Positions 34,506 through 42,953 of a stretch of DNA of 64,000 bases are shown here, in pieces. Made by a program: the position numbers and the translations under genes. Position 1 is the first letter of the stretch, and each line of letters begins with the position of its first letter. A model generated the notes under the pieces. The model searched no databases. It saw only the letters and a program-made list of their open reading frames with translations, and was not told the DNA's origin. This stretch comes from Paractinoplanes toevensis (GTDB lineage: Bacteria > Actinomycetota > Actinomycetes > Mycobacteriales > Micromonosporaceae), in contig NZ_BOQN01000002.1 in the NCBI RefSeq assembly GCF_018332695.1, positions 1 to 64,000 on the forward strand. The letters run 5' to 3'.

Positions 34506-35272
34506 CGGACGGCCCCCTCACCGGTCACGGCGCGGCGGTGGCCCAGGGCGGCCAGATGCTCGGCGATGCGGTCGGCGCCGGGCTGCGGCATGTCGTGCAC
34601 GATCCGCCCGTCGGCCAGCACGATCACGCGGTCGGCGTAGGAGGCGGCGACCGGGTCGTGGGTGACCATCACGACGGTCTGCCCGTGCTCGTCGACCACC
34701 GCGCGCAGCAGGGCGAGGACATCGGCGGCGGTGTTGGTGTCGAGCGCGCCGGTCGGCTCGTCGCAGAAGATGACCTCGGGCCGGGAGGCCAGGGCCCGCG
34801 CGATGGCGACCCGCTGCTGCTGACCGCCGGAGAGTGCGGAGGGCCGGTGCCGTAGGCGGTCGGAGAGCCCGACCCGCTCGATCACCTGGGACAGCCAGGC
34901 GCGGTCGGGACGGGTGCCGGACAGGCGCAGCGGCAGCAGGATGTTCTCCTCGACGGTGAGCGCGCCGATCAGGTTGAAGGCCTGGAAGACGAAGCCGATC
35001 CGGCCCCGGCGCAGCTCGGTCAGCTTGGTCTCGGAGAGCCGGGACAGCTCGGTGCCGCCGATCCAGACGCTGCCCGAGGTGGGCCGGTCGAGCCCGGCCG
35101 CGGCCTGCAGCAGGGTGCTCTTGCCGGACCCGGAGGGGCCCATCACCGCGGTGAAGGTGCCCCGGGTGAAGACCGCGTCGACTCCGGCGAGGGCCCGGAC
35201 GGGCTCCCCGTCGGCCGGATAGATGCGGGTGAGCCCCTCGACCCGAACCGCGGGCTCATGGTGGACCATCAT
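34502..35272 (-). CDS. ABC transporter ATP-binding protein (MacB/LolD type)
   Basis: ATPase of 256 residues. It has Walker A GPSGSGKST, Q-loop FVFQAFNLIGALTVEENILLPL (LolD-type), signature LSGGQQQR, Walker B IFCDEPTGALD and switch VTHDP. It pairs with the FtsX-type permease, whose start overlaps its stop by 4 nt. Two adjacent ATG codons start it, preceded by GGAGAGG at good spacing. The 110-bp gap to the response regulator gene upstream could hold the promoter under its control. Confidence 0.92.
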   Translation of the reverse strand: MMVHHEPAVRVEGLTRIYPADGEPVRALAGVDAVFTRGTFTAVMGPSGSGKSTLLQAAAGLDRPTSGSVWIGGTELSRLSETKLTELRRGRIGFVFQAFNLIGALTVEENILLPLRLSGTRPDRAWLSQVIERVGLSDRLRHRPSALSGGQQQRVAIARALASRPEVIFCDEPTGALDTNTAADVLALLRAVVDEHGQTVVMVTHDPVAASYADRVIVLADGRIVHDMPQPGADRIAEHLAALGHRRAVTGEGAVR

Positions 35273-35382
35273 GCGCTTGCCTCTCCGTGTGCTGACCGCT
35301 TTCGATGTGCGCACGGAGAAGTCTTCTCGGGAAGGGCGGGCCCGAAAATGAAGCCAGCTGCCCAATCGAGGTACAGCAGGCG

Positions 35383-36033
35383 CTACCTGGCCGCCTCCAG
35401 AAAGCGCAGGACGGCGGCGACCCGACGGTCCACCTGGTCGTCCGGCGTGAGGCCGAGCTTGGCGAAGATCTGCCGGACATGCTTGTGCACGGCGCTGTCG
35501 GACAGGACCAGCTTCGAAGCGATCGCGGTGTTGCCGAGGCCCTCGGCCATCAGCGCGAGCACCTCGGTCTCCCGCGGGCTGAGCCGGTCGAGTCCGCTGT
35601 CCGGGCGAGCGCGGACGAGCAGCTGGCCGATCACCTCGGGATCGACGGCCGTGCCACCGGCGAACACCCGGTGCAGCGCGTCCAGGAACGACGAGACCCG
35701 GCCCACCCGCTCCTTGAGCAGATAACCCAGCCGGGCGCTGCCACCGGCCAGCAGGTCGGTGGCGAACGCCTGCTCGACGTACGCGGAAAGCACCAGCACG
35801 GCCAGCTCGGGCTGCCGCCGCCGGGCCTCGACGGCGGCCACGATTCCCTCGTCGGTGTGCGTGGGCGGCATCCGCACGTCGACGATCGCGACGTCCGGCT
35901 TGTGCTCGTCGACCGCGGCCAGGAACGTGCCGGGCGAATCGGCGGTGGCGACCACGTCGAGACCCTCGGCGCGCAGCAGCAACGCGAGACCCTCCCGCAG
36001 CAGCGGGTCGTCCTCGGCGATCACGATCCGCAC
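35383..36033 (-). CDS. NarL/LuxR-type response regulator
   Basis: Regulator of 216 residues. The receiver domain has acidic pocket E7-D8-D9 and phospho-acceptor D52 in VAIVDVRMPP, with lysine in YLLKERV. The C-terminal LuxR HTH reads LSPRETEVLALMAEGLGNTAIASKLVLSDSAVHKHVRQIF. Its start overlaps the kinase gene by 13 nt, making a clear cognate pair. The next genes on this strand encode an ABC exporter, the likely target. Confidence 0.92.
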   Translation of the reverse strand: MRIVIAEDDPLLREGLALLLRAEGLDVVATADSPGTFLAAVDEHKPDVAIVDVRMPPTHTDEGIVAAVEARRRQPELAVLVLSAYVEQAFATDLLAGGSARLGYLLKERVGRVSSFLDALHRVFAGGTAVDPEVIGQLLVRARPDSGLDRLSPRETEVLALMAEGLGNTAIASKLVLSDSAVHKHVRQIFAKLGLTPDDQVDRRVAAVLRFLEAAR

Positions 36034-37145
36034 GGCAGCTCCACGTCCATCGTCGTCGGCCCACCGGCCGGGCTGGTCATCGCGAAACGGCCATCGTAGG
36101 CCGCGACCCGGCGGCGGATTCCGGCCAGTCCCGAGCCGCTGCTCTCGTCGGCGCCACCGCGTCCGTCGTCGGTGACCCGCAGGCGCAGCCGGTCACCGTC
36201 CCGGCGGGCGGTGACGGCGACCGAGCCGGCGCCGCTGTGCTTGACCACGTTGGTCAGCGCCTCGGCCACCACGAAGTAGGCGGTCGCCTCGACCGAGGCC
36301 GCACACCGGCCGGGCAGGTCCACCTCGAGCGCGCACGGCACCGAGCACGCGCCGGCCAGCCCGGCGAGCGCTCCGGCCAGGCCCCGGTCGTCGAGAACCG
36401 GCGGCAGGATGCTCCGGACGACCGCGCGCAGCTCGGCCAGGGCCTGCTCGGTGGCGTCCTGCGCACGGTTCAGGATGTCGGCGACGGCGGCCGGGTTGCG
36501 CTCCTGGGCCCGGCGGGCCGCCCCGATCAGCACGTTGAGCGCGACCAGGCGGTTCTGCGTGCCGTCGTGCAGCGAACGCTCGATGCGGCGCAACTCGGTG
36601 GCGTGCGCGTCGAGCGCGGCGGCGCGGGTCGCGGTCAACTCGGCCACCCGTAGCGACAGGTCGGCGTCCGCGGCCGGGGCGAGCAGCCGTCGCCCGGGAA
36701 ACGCCTGCAACTCGGCGATGCCGGGCAGAAGAGCAAAGGCAGCGACCGCGAAGAGTACGCCGATCAGAAACACCCCGAACGCGTCGGCGAGCCCGTCGAT
36801 CCCCCACGTGACGAACCCGGGCCCACCCATCGACGGGTCGAGCAGCCGGTACCAGAGCGGGAACGTGCAGTACTGCACGGCGTACACCGGAAGCGACAGC
36901 CCGACCAGCCCGACCACCAGCCCGGCCGTGGCGTGCAGCGCCGCCCAGCCCAGCTCCCGCCGGTCGCCGGGCACCGGCGGCAGGTCGACGATCCCCAGCC
37001 GCGACCGCTCCCGACCGGCCGCCGCCCGAAGGACCCGGCGGGTGAACGGCGCGAGCAGCAGGGCGGCCAGGGCCAGCCCGGAGGTGCCGAGGCCGCCCAG
37101 CACGCACCGAAACGCGCGCCACCGCGAGACGAGATAGGCGCGCAA
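36021..37145 (-). CDS. DesK-type sensor histidine kinase
   Basis: Membrane kinase of about 374 residues. Four or so helices and a sensor region occupy residues 1-155. A HisKA_3 domain has the phospho-acceptor in RIERSLHDGTQNRLV, and the short HATPase contains VAEALTNVVKHSG, DDGRGGAD and GLAGIRRRV. The TTG start follows the TAG stop of the cyclase gene with no gap. A GTG at 37103 would start closer to the first helix. It partners the response regulator overlapped by 13 nt downstream. Confidence 0.88.
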   Translation of the reverse strand: MRAYLVSRWRAFRCVLGGLGTSGLALAALLLAPFTRRVLRAAAGRERSRLGIVDLPPVPGDRRELGWAALHATAGLVVGLVGLSLPVYAVQYCTFPLWYRLLDPSMGGPGFVTWGIDGLADAFGVFLIGVLFAVAAFALLPGIAELQAFPGRRLLAPAADADLSLRVAELTATRAAALDAHATELRRIERSLHDGTQNRLVALNVLIGAARRAQERNPAAVADILNRAQDATEQALAELRAVVRSILPPVLDDRGLAGALAGLAGACSVPCALEVDLPGRCAASVEATAYFVVAEALTNVVKHSGAGSVAVTARRDGDRLRLRVTDDGRGGADESSGSGLAGIRRRVAAYDGRFAMTSPAGGPTTMDVELPCGS

Positions 37146-37934
37146 CTACAGAGCCATTACGCGGGCCTGGCCGCCGGAGCCGCCCTCGTACGGGATGAGG
37201 CCGACGACGATGGTGGCGCCGTGCCGCGGGAGGCGGTCGAGGTTGGCCAGGTTTTCCAAGCCGTAGCGGTCGGCGCCGAGCAGGGCCAGGTGGGTGTCGA
37301 AGGTTTCCGACGGGCCGTGGTCGATGCTGAGGGTGTCGACGCCGAGGCTGCGGATCCGGCGTTTGCGCAGCAGCCATTCGCAGGCGTCCACGCCGAAGCC
37401 GGGGAAGTGCAGGGTGCCGGCCGCGTCGACGCCGCGGTAGGCGGGTGCGTTGCCGATCTTCGCGCCCCAGCCGGAGTACATCAGAACGGCGGCGTCGTCC
37501 GGGATGCGGCCGTGCCGGCGCTCGTGGGCCCGGATGTCGTCGACCGTGACGACCGTGTCGGCGTCGCGGGCGGCCCGGGCGGCGATGTCGATGACGACGG
37601 CCGGCACGATCAGCTCGGACGGCCGCAGCTCGACCGATGTGCGGCCGCCCTTGGCGAAGTGGCAGGGCGCGTCGACGTGCGTGCCGATGTGCTCGATGAG
37701 TCGCCATTCCTGCATGTAGTAGCCGTCGTCCTCGATGGTGGCGACGGTGCGGCGGGTCGGTTCCTCGCCGGGTGAGAACGGCGGGATCGTCGTGGTGAGC
37801 GGATGGGTGAGGTCGAGCGGCCCGCGCCGGCCGCTCGCCTGGGCGGGGGCGGGAAGCGCGACGGCGGTGGCTACGCCGGCGGCGCCGAAGAGCGCGGCGC
37901 GGCGGGTGACGGTGGCGCTGTGGTTGATACACAT
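37146..37934 (-). CDS. Tat-exported cyclase family (kynurenine-formamidase-like) hydrolase
   Basis: Protein of 262 residues. The N-terminus has a twin-arginine signal (VTRRAALFGAAG) and cleavage near AQASG. The mature part is a metal-dependent cyclase/formamidase fold with the metal-binding HIGTHVDAPCHF, the upstream DLTHPL, and GVDTLSIDHG. It may hydrolyse an N-formyl or lactone substrate outside the membrane. It ends exactly where the DesK-like kinase begins, so cyclase, kinase and regulator may be one operon and its product or substrate could be the signal (speculative). Confidence 0.85.
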   Translation of the reverse strand: MCINHSATVTRRAALFGAAGVATAVALPAPAQASGRRGPLDLTHPLTTTIPPFSPGEEPTRRTVATIEDDGYYMQEWRLIEHIGTHVDAPCHFAKGGRTSVELRPSELIVPAVVIDIAARAARDADTVVTVDDIRAHERRHGRIPDDAAVLMYSGWGAKIGNAPAYRGVDAAGTLHFPGFGVDACEWLLRKRRIRSLGVDTLSIDHGPSETFDTHLALLGADRYGLENLANLDRLPRHGATIVVGLIPYEGGSGGQARVMAL

Positions 37935-37950
37935 TGGCTCATCCTGCCTG

Positions 37951-38607
37951 TCAGATCCCGGCGTCGTGGACCAGAAGTGCGAGCTGCACCCGGTTGTCCA
38001 GGTCGAGTTTGGTCAGTAGGCGCGACACGTGTGCCTTGACGGTCGGCACGCCCATGCCGAGCTCGGCGCCGATCTGCCCGTTCGACAGCCCGCGGGCGAC
38101 GGCCGACGCCACCTCACGTTCGCGGCCGGTCGCGCGGTCGAGCAGGGCGGCCGCGCTGGTCCGGCGATCGTGCGCGACCGGGTCGGCCACCTGCTCGATG
38201 AGCCGGCGGGTCACCGCGGGGCTGAGGATCGGCTCGCCGGCCGCGACCCGGCGGACGGCGTCGAGCAGTTCCCGTGGCGGGGCGTCCTTGAGGAGAAAAC
38301 CGCTGGCGCCGGCGCGCAGCGCCCGAAGGACGTACGCGTCGGCATGGAAGGTCGTCAGCATGACGACGTACGGACATCGCGCCCGCGCGGACAGCCGTTC
38401 CATCGCCGCCAGCCCGTCGACCCGGGGCATCCGCACGTCGAGCAGCACCACGTCCGGATGGTGGGCGTCGACCAGGCCGGGCACGTCGGCCCCGTCCGCC
38501 CCCTCGGCCACGATCTCCAGATCGGTGGCGCCGGCGAACAGCAGCCGCAGGCCACTGCGCACGAGCGGATCGTCGTCGACGACGGCCACCCGGACCGGCC
38601 GGGTCAC
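37951..38607 (-). CDS. NarL/LuxR-type response regulator
   Basis: Regulator of 218 residues. Receiver acidic residues are D11-D12-D13, the phospho-acceptor is D57 in VVLLDVRMPRVDG, and the lysine lies in GFLLKDAPP. The C-terminal LuxR HTH (TGREREVASAVARGLSNGQIGAELGMGVPTVKAHVSRLL) is typical. GTG at 38607 overlaps the kinase stop by 4 nt (GTGA), which decides the start over a longer open frame. A 7-bp dyad with CTAC/GTAG arms before the divergent membrane-protein gene is a candidate target. Confidence 0.92.
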   Translation of the reverse strand: MTRPVRVAVVDDDPLVRSGLRLLFAGATDLEIVAEGADGADVPGLVDAHHPDVVLLDVRMPRVDGLAAMERLSARARCPYVVMLTTFHADAYVLRALRAGASGFLLKDAPPRELLDAVRRVAAGEPILSPAVTRRLIEQVADPVAHDRRTSAAALLDRATGREREVASAVARGLSNGQIGAELGMGVPTVKAHVSRLLTKLDLDNRVQLALLVHDAGI

Positions 38608-39704
38608 GCCAGCCACGGCAGCAGCACCTCGAGGCGGAACCACCCGTCCACGGTGTCCCGCACCAGCCGGCCACCGGCCAGCTCGACCCGTTCGGCGACA
38701 CCGACGAGTCCGAGCCCGCTGCCCGGCACCGACCCGGACCGGACCGAGAACGGGTTGCTGACCGAGATCCGCAGCCCCTCCCCCGGCCCGCCGTCGAGCA
38801 CCAGCCGCACCGGGCGGCCGGGGGCGTGCTTGCGCGCGTTGGTCAGCGCCTCCTGCACCACCCGGTAGGCGACCCGGCCGGCGGCCCCCGGCGGCGCGGT
38901 GGCGAGGCGGTCGTCGAAATCCACCTCGCTGCCGCAGCGATGGGCGTCGGCCACCAGATCGCGCACCTCGGCCAGGCCGGGCTGGGGCGGCTCCGGCTCG
39001 TCGCGCAGCACCCCGATGACCGAGCGCAGCTCGTCGAGGGCCTCGTGCGCGCCGGTCTGCACCACCCCCGCCGCGAGATGCACCTCGGCCGGCAGGGCCG
39101 GGTGCAGTTCCAGCGCACCGGCCTGCAGGCTGATCATCGACAGGCGGTGGGCCAGCACGTCGTGCATCTCGCGGGCGATCCGGTCCCGCTCGTCGCGCCG
39201 GGCCCCGGCGATCCGGGCCGCCTGCTCGGCCTCGGCCCGGTCGGCGCGCTCACCGAGGTGGTCGATCAGCGCCTGCCGCTCCCGCGCGTAGAGCCCCCAG
39301 CCCACCGCGGCCGACACCAGCACACCGCGCACGACGAGATCGGTCCACAGCGAATGCCGCGGGTCCGGCTGCATCAGCAGGTAGACCGGGATGGTCGCCA
39401 GATAACCCAGGGCAAAACCGAGAGCAACCAGAAACGTACGGCGTAGAGCCAGCCCGAAGACAGCGCCCAGGACCGCCCCGCTGGCCATGACCGAAACGGC
39501 ACTGAGGGGTACGACCACCGCCGCCAACCCCAACGGCCACCGCCGCCGCAGCACCAGCCCGAAGCAGGCGAGCACGCCGACCGCGACGTCCGCCTGCCAC
39601 GGCACCAGCCCCGGCACCTCCCCGGTCGGGTCCCCGACGACGACCAGAAGCGCGCCGAGGCCAAGCGCGCCGCCGACCGCGACGACGTCCCGGACACCGT
39701 TCAC
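38604..39704 (-). CDS. DesK-type sensor histidine kinase
   Basis: Membrane kinase of 366 residues. Four or five N-terminal helices (about 5-140) and a short coiled coil precede a HisKA_3 domain, with the phospho-acceptor in RIAREMHDVLAHRLSMI. The HATPase has VVQEALTNARKHAPG and GSGLGLVGVAERV. It shares a 4-nt overlap with its regulator. The signal is unknown. It is divergent from a small membrane protein gene (39811), whose expression it may control. Confidence 0.9.
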   Translation of the reverse strand: MNGVRDVVAVGGALGLGALLVVVGDPTGEVPGLVPWQADVAVGVLACFGLVLRRRWPLGLAAVVVPLSAVSVMASGAVLGAVFGLALRRTFLVALGFALGYLATIPVYLLMQPDPRHSLWTDLVVRGVLVSAAVGWGLYARERQALIDHLGERADRAEAEQAARIAGARRDERDRIAREMHDVLAHRLSMISLQAGALELHPALPAEVHLAAGVVQTGAHEALDELRSVIGVLRDEPEPPQPGLAEVRDLVADAHRCGSEVDFDDRLATAPPGAAGRVAYRVVQEALTNARKHAPGRPVRLVLDGGPGEGLRISVSNPFSVRSGSVPGSGLGLVGVAERVELAGGRLVRDTVDGWFRLEVLLPWLA

Positions 39705-39737
39705 GAGCTCAGGCTAACCGGAGCGACCGGCGCGCGG

Positions 39738-39755
39738 CCCCTACCAAAGTAGGGG
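39738..39755. promoter_or_regulatory. CCCCTAC/GTAGGGG dyad, candidate response-regulator site
   Basis: CCCCTAC-CAAA-GTAGGGG has perfect 7-bp arms and lies between the divergent kinase (39704) and membrane-protein (39811) starts. CTAC/GTAG-type dyads are frequent targets of NarL-type regulators next to DesK-like kinases in actinobacteria. Confidence 0.5.
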
Positions 39756-39810
39756 GTGCCGGTGACCTTCCGCCGACGACAGGACATCGCCCACCGCCCA
39801 CCCTGTCCGC

Positions 39811-40497
39811 ATGACATCCACCGAGACCCCGGCCCAGCGCTCACTGCTCTCCCGACGCACCACCCTGTTGGCCGCCGCGACCGTCCTGGTCGGAGCCGCG
39901 GCGGCCGGGCTGACCGCCCGCTCGGACACCGGCTTCCGCGACGTCCTGGAGCCCGTCCAGATCGCGATGTCGGTCCTGGTCCCGTTCTTCGGCGTGCTCG
40001 CCGTAACCGGCCTGCACGGCCCCCCGGCGCCTCGGCCGGACGCGGATCGGCGGCTCACACCGCGACTGGTCACCGCCGTGGGGCTCGCGGCCGGCTTCGC
40101 GCTGTCCGGTGTGCTGCTGGCCGCGGTGGCGACCGGGCTGGCCGGCGGCGGGTGGCCGCCCGCCTCGCGGACCGCCGCCTTGCTGGTGGGAGCCGTGCTC
40201 GTCCAGGTCATCGCGCAGTTGGTCGGCACCGGGTGCGGGCTGCTGCTGCGGCGTCCCGGCGTCGCCATGGCCGCGACCATCGTCGTGCCGATGGGCGTGA
40301 CCGGCCTGCTGGGCGCGATCGACTCCGGCGGCGGCCTGGTGCGATGGTTCACCCCCTACGGCAACGCCCAGGCGCTGCTCGCGGGTGAGCCGACCGCGGC
40401 GCTAGGCGTGGTCGTGCTGCTGTGGTGCGTCACTCCCAACGTGGTCGGGGCGGTCAGCCGGGCACGGCCTCACCGGGCCGTACCGGATCGGGCCTGA
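39811..40497 (+). CDS. Membrane protein, ABC-2-permease-like
   Basis: Protein of 228 residues with about six hydrophobic helices and short loops. It has no enzyme motif. The layout, with segments such as GLLGAIDSGGGLVRWFTPYGNAQALLAG, resembles the permease half of small actinobacterial ABC exporters, but no ATPase gene is adjacent. It is divergent from a DesK/NarL pair and probably belongs to that regulon. The 3' end overlaps the convergent large membrane protein by 44 bp. Confidence 0.7.
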   Translation: MTSTETPAQRSLLSRRTTLLAAATVLVGAAAAGLTARSDTGFRDVLEPVQIAMSVLVPFFGVLAVTGLHGPPAPRPDADRRLTPRLVTAVGLAAGFALSGVLLAAVATGLAGGGWPPASRTAALLVGAVLVQVIAQLVGTGCGLLLRRPGVAMAATIVVPMGVTGLLGAIDSGGGLVRWFTPYGNAQALLAGEPTAALGVVVLLWCVTPNVVGAVSRARPHRAVPDRA

Positions 40498-42595
40498 CCG
40501 GATCGGGGGCCGGCCACGGGCCGGGCCGGTGACCCCGGCCCGGCAACCCGTCCAGGCGTGCCGCCACCAGCGCCGCGACCGCTGCCATCAACAGCGCCGC
40601 ACCCGGGACGATGGACAGACCGTCGGCCGGATAGCCGCGTCCTTCGGTCGCGAACAGCAGGTTGGGCACGATCTGCCCGAGGAACAGCGCGGCCACCAGG
40701 AGCAGCACGGTCCCGGGCAGCGCGGCGAGCACGAGCAGGGTCCACACGGCCGCGGTGCGGCCACGTCGCCGTTCCCGGTGCCGGCGCAGCAGCGCGACGA
40801 CCAGGACCGCCAGCGGCAGCCCGGCCAGCGCCCCGAAGGACGCGTTACCGGTGTCCTCGGAGTCCACCGACACCGGCGCCAAGCCGGCCGCGACAACCAC
40901 CGCCACCGGCAGCACGACCAGCGCGACCGCTGCCCAGGTCGGAACCCGGCGCCGACTGAGCGCCATCGCCGGAATCGCCGCGAGCAGCACCCCGAGGACC
41001 GCCAGCCCGGTCGTGGTGAGCGTCAGCCCGGCCGGCAGAAACGGGTGGTTGACGCCCGGCGTGCCCTGCGTCAGCAGCAGGGGGGCGCAGGCCGCCGCCA
41101 CCACCCCAGCCGCCGCGACCCGGCGGCGAGCAACCCGGGCAACCGCCCCGGCGCCAATCCCGGACCCGCCCGTCCCCGGGACCGCGCCGAACCCAGACCC
41201 GCCCATCCCGGGTGCGGCGCCCGACTGCGTGCCGGCGAGAGGGCCCCGGGCGACCAGCCAGGCCACGAGGACGACCAGGCCGCCGATGAGCAGTGCCAGC
41301 CGCAGGCCGCCCGCGCCGGCCGCGCCGGCCCGGACGAGCACGCCGTTCGCGACGACCAGCGCCGCGGCCAGCACGAGCGCGGCGGCGAGGGCACGCCGCC
41401 GGGCGGCGGTGGCGATCAGCATGGCCAGCGCCGCGAGGAGGATCGCGCCCCAGCGCAGCTCCGCCACCCACAGATAGATCTCGCCGTCGCCGCCCGGCAT
41501 CGGCGCGGTCGCGGAAACGCCCGGCATGGCCGGGCTGAGGATCGTCAGCGTGTAGGCCCAGCCGATCACGGCAAGCGCGACGCACGAGGCCCCGACCCCG
41601 ACCACGACGGGCATCCGGCGCGCCAAATCCGGTCCCACCCCCGTCTCGGCCCCGGCGACCCCAGCGGCCCCAGCCCCGGCGGCCCCAGCCGCAGCAAAGT
41701 CGAACGCCGGGCCGGGCAGCGGGCGCAGGGCGGCGATCCCGAATGCCAGCGCCAGCACCCCGAACGCGGTCAGCGTGATGGCCCACGGCCCCAGGTAGTA
41801 GAAGGCACGGCCGCTCAGCCCGTCCTCGATCACCGTGTATTCCGGCGTGGGCGACCCGGCCAGCAGCGATGCCGCGGCAGCGCGCAGCCCACCGGACAGA
41901 CCGTCCCGGCTGGACAGCACCATCGGCAGCGTGGCGGCCATCGCGCCGGCGGCGCTGATCAGGGGCACGGCGAGCAGAGCCCGGCGCCGGCCCCGGACCA
42001 CGGCGACGCCGAGCGCCGCCATGGCGGGCACCCAGACCAGCAGCCCGATCGACAGGCTGAGGAGGTAGAAGGGGTCCTGGTCGACGAGGGCCGGGATCAG
42101 CATGGCCGAGGCGATCAGCGGCGGGGCGAACGCGGCCGAGGTGGCCGTACCCAGACGCCCGGCCGGTTCGAGCGGCATCCGGCGGCCGAGCCACCACCCG
42201 GCGAGCAGGCACCACGCCCCGGTGACGAGCCCTTCGGCCAGGGCGGGCAGCCAGGTCATCGCGTACGGCTCGAATCCGAAGGCCGAGAACAGCAGAGAGG
42301 TCAGCGAACCGGCGAGCTGTCCCGCCGCGAGCGTCAGCAGAGCGGCGAGGACGAGTGCCGCGGCCGGCGCGAGCGGCCCGGTGGTCTCGGCCCAGCCGCG
42401 CGGCGCACCGGTGCGGTCCCGCAGCGGCGGCGAGGTGAGCAGGCTCAGCGCGTAGCCGAGGCCGCGCCGCCGGCCGCCGGGCTCGGCCTCGATCGCGGCC
42501 AGTTCGGCGTGCCACTCGCGGGCCATCTCGTCGCGGATCTCGGCCGGCCAGCGCCGCGCCGCCGCGTCGAGGCACCAGCGGGCGAGGGCGCTCAT
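40454..42595 (-). CDS. Large multi-spanning membrane protein, PadR-coupled
   Basis: Protein of 713 residues. The N-terminal cytosolic part (about 1-60, ARWCLDAAARRWPAEIRDEMAREWHAELAAIEAEPGG) resembles a motif seen in other PadR-linked membrane proteins. About sixteen hydrophobic helices follow. Low-complexity Gly/Ala and Gly/Met/Ser segments occur near residues 325 and 475, and the C-terminus has DPVRPDPVRPGEAVPG. No transport or enzyme motif could be assigned. Its ATG overlaps the PadR stop by 4 nt, so it is part of a PadR-controlled envelope or drug response unit. Confidence 0.72.
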   Translation of the reverse strand: MSALARWCLDAAARRWPAEIRDEMAREWHAELAAIEAEPGGRRRGLGYALSLLTSPPLRDRTGAPRGWAETTGPLAPAAALVLAALLTLAAGQLAGSLTSLLFSAFGFEPYAMTWLPALAEGLVTGAWCLLAGWWLGRRMPLEPAGRLGTATSAAFAPPLIASAMLIPALVDQDPFYLLSLSIGLLVWVPAMAALGVAVVRGRRRALLAVPLISAAGAMAATLPMVLSSRDGLSGGLRAAAASLLAGSPTPEYTVIEDGLSGRAFYYLGPWAITLTAFGVLALAFGIAALRPLPGPAFDFAAAGAAGAGAAGVAGAETGVGPDLARRMPVVVGVGASCVALAVIGWAYTLTILSPAMPGVSATAPMPGGDGEIYLWVAELRWGAILLAALAMLIATAARRRALAAALVLAAALVVANGVLVRAGAAGAGGLRLALLIGGLVVLVAWLVARGPLAGTQSGAAPGMGGSGFGAVPGTGGSGIGAGAVARVARRRVAAAGVVAAACAPLLLTQGTPGVNHPFLPAGLTLTTTGLAVLGVLLAAIPAMALSRRRVPTWAAVALVVLPVAVVVAAGLAPVSVDSEDTGNASFGALAGLPLAVLVVALLRRHRERRRGRTAAVWTLLVLAALPGTVLLLVAALFLGQIVPNLLFATEGRGYPADGLSIVPGAALLMAAVAALVAARLDGLPGRGHRPGPWPAPDPVRPDPVRPGEAVPG

Positions 42596-42921
42596 GCGGT
42601 CCTCGGTTTCGGGGCCGTGCCGTACGCCCGGTCGAGCTGCTGCCGCAGCGCGGCGATCTCGGTGCGCGCCGAGATGAGCCCGTCGGGGGTGAGCCGGTAA
42701 TACCGGCGGGGCGGGCGGCCGGCGGCCACCGGGTCGAGCTCTTCCCACACCGCCTCGACCCAGCCGGCGTCCTGCAACCGCAGCAGGATCGGGTAGAGCG
42801 TGCCGCTGGGATGGCCGGTGGCCCGCATCAGGTCGAGACCGTAGCGGTCGGCGGTGGGGTCGGCGAGGAAGGCGGCGAGCACTTTGGACACAGCCGCGGT
42901 GACCCGCACGGGCGTCGTCAT
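42592..42921 (-). CDS. PadR family transcriptional regulator
   Basis: Small winged-helix repressor of 109 residues. The core DRYGLDLMRATGHPSGTLYPILLRLQDAGWVEAVWEE is the PadR signature (given here in part), followed by RRYYRLTPDG and a short dimerisation helix. Most PadR genes repress the gene they are coupled to. Here that is the membrane protein, whose start overlaps the stop by 4 nt (ATGA). The ligand is unknown. Confidence 0.92.
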   Translation of the reverse strand: MTTPVRVTAAVSKVLAAFLADPTADRYGLDLMRATGHPSGTLYPILLRLQDAGWVEAVWEELDPVAAGRPPRRYYRLTPDGLISARTEIAALRQQLDRAYGTAPKPRTA

Positions 42922-42953
42922 GCGGCCACCCTAGCCGACCCTCGCTCGGTTTT

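Noticed and set aside
32037..34640. The plus-strand frame continuing from the aquaporin gene for about 860 codons
   Set aside because: Its amino acids are the low-complexity pattern of antisense high-GC DNA, and the minus strand encodes a well-formed FtsX permease over the same bases.
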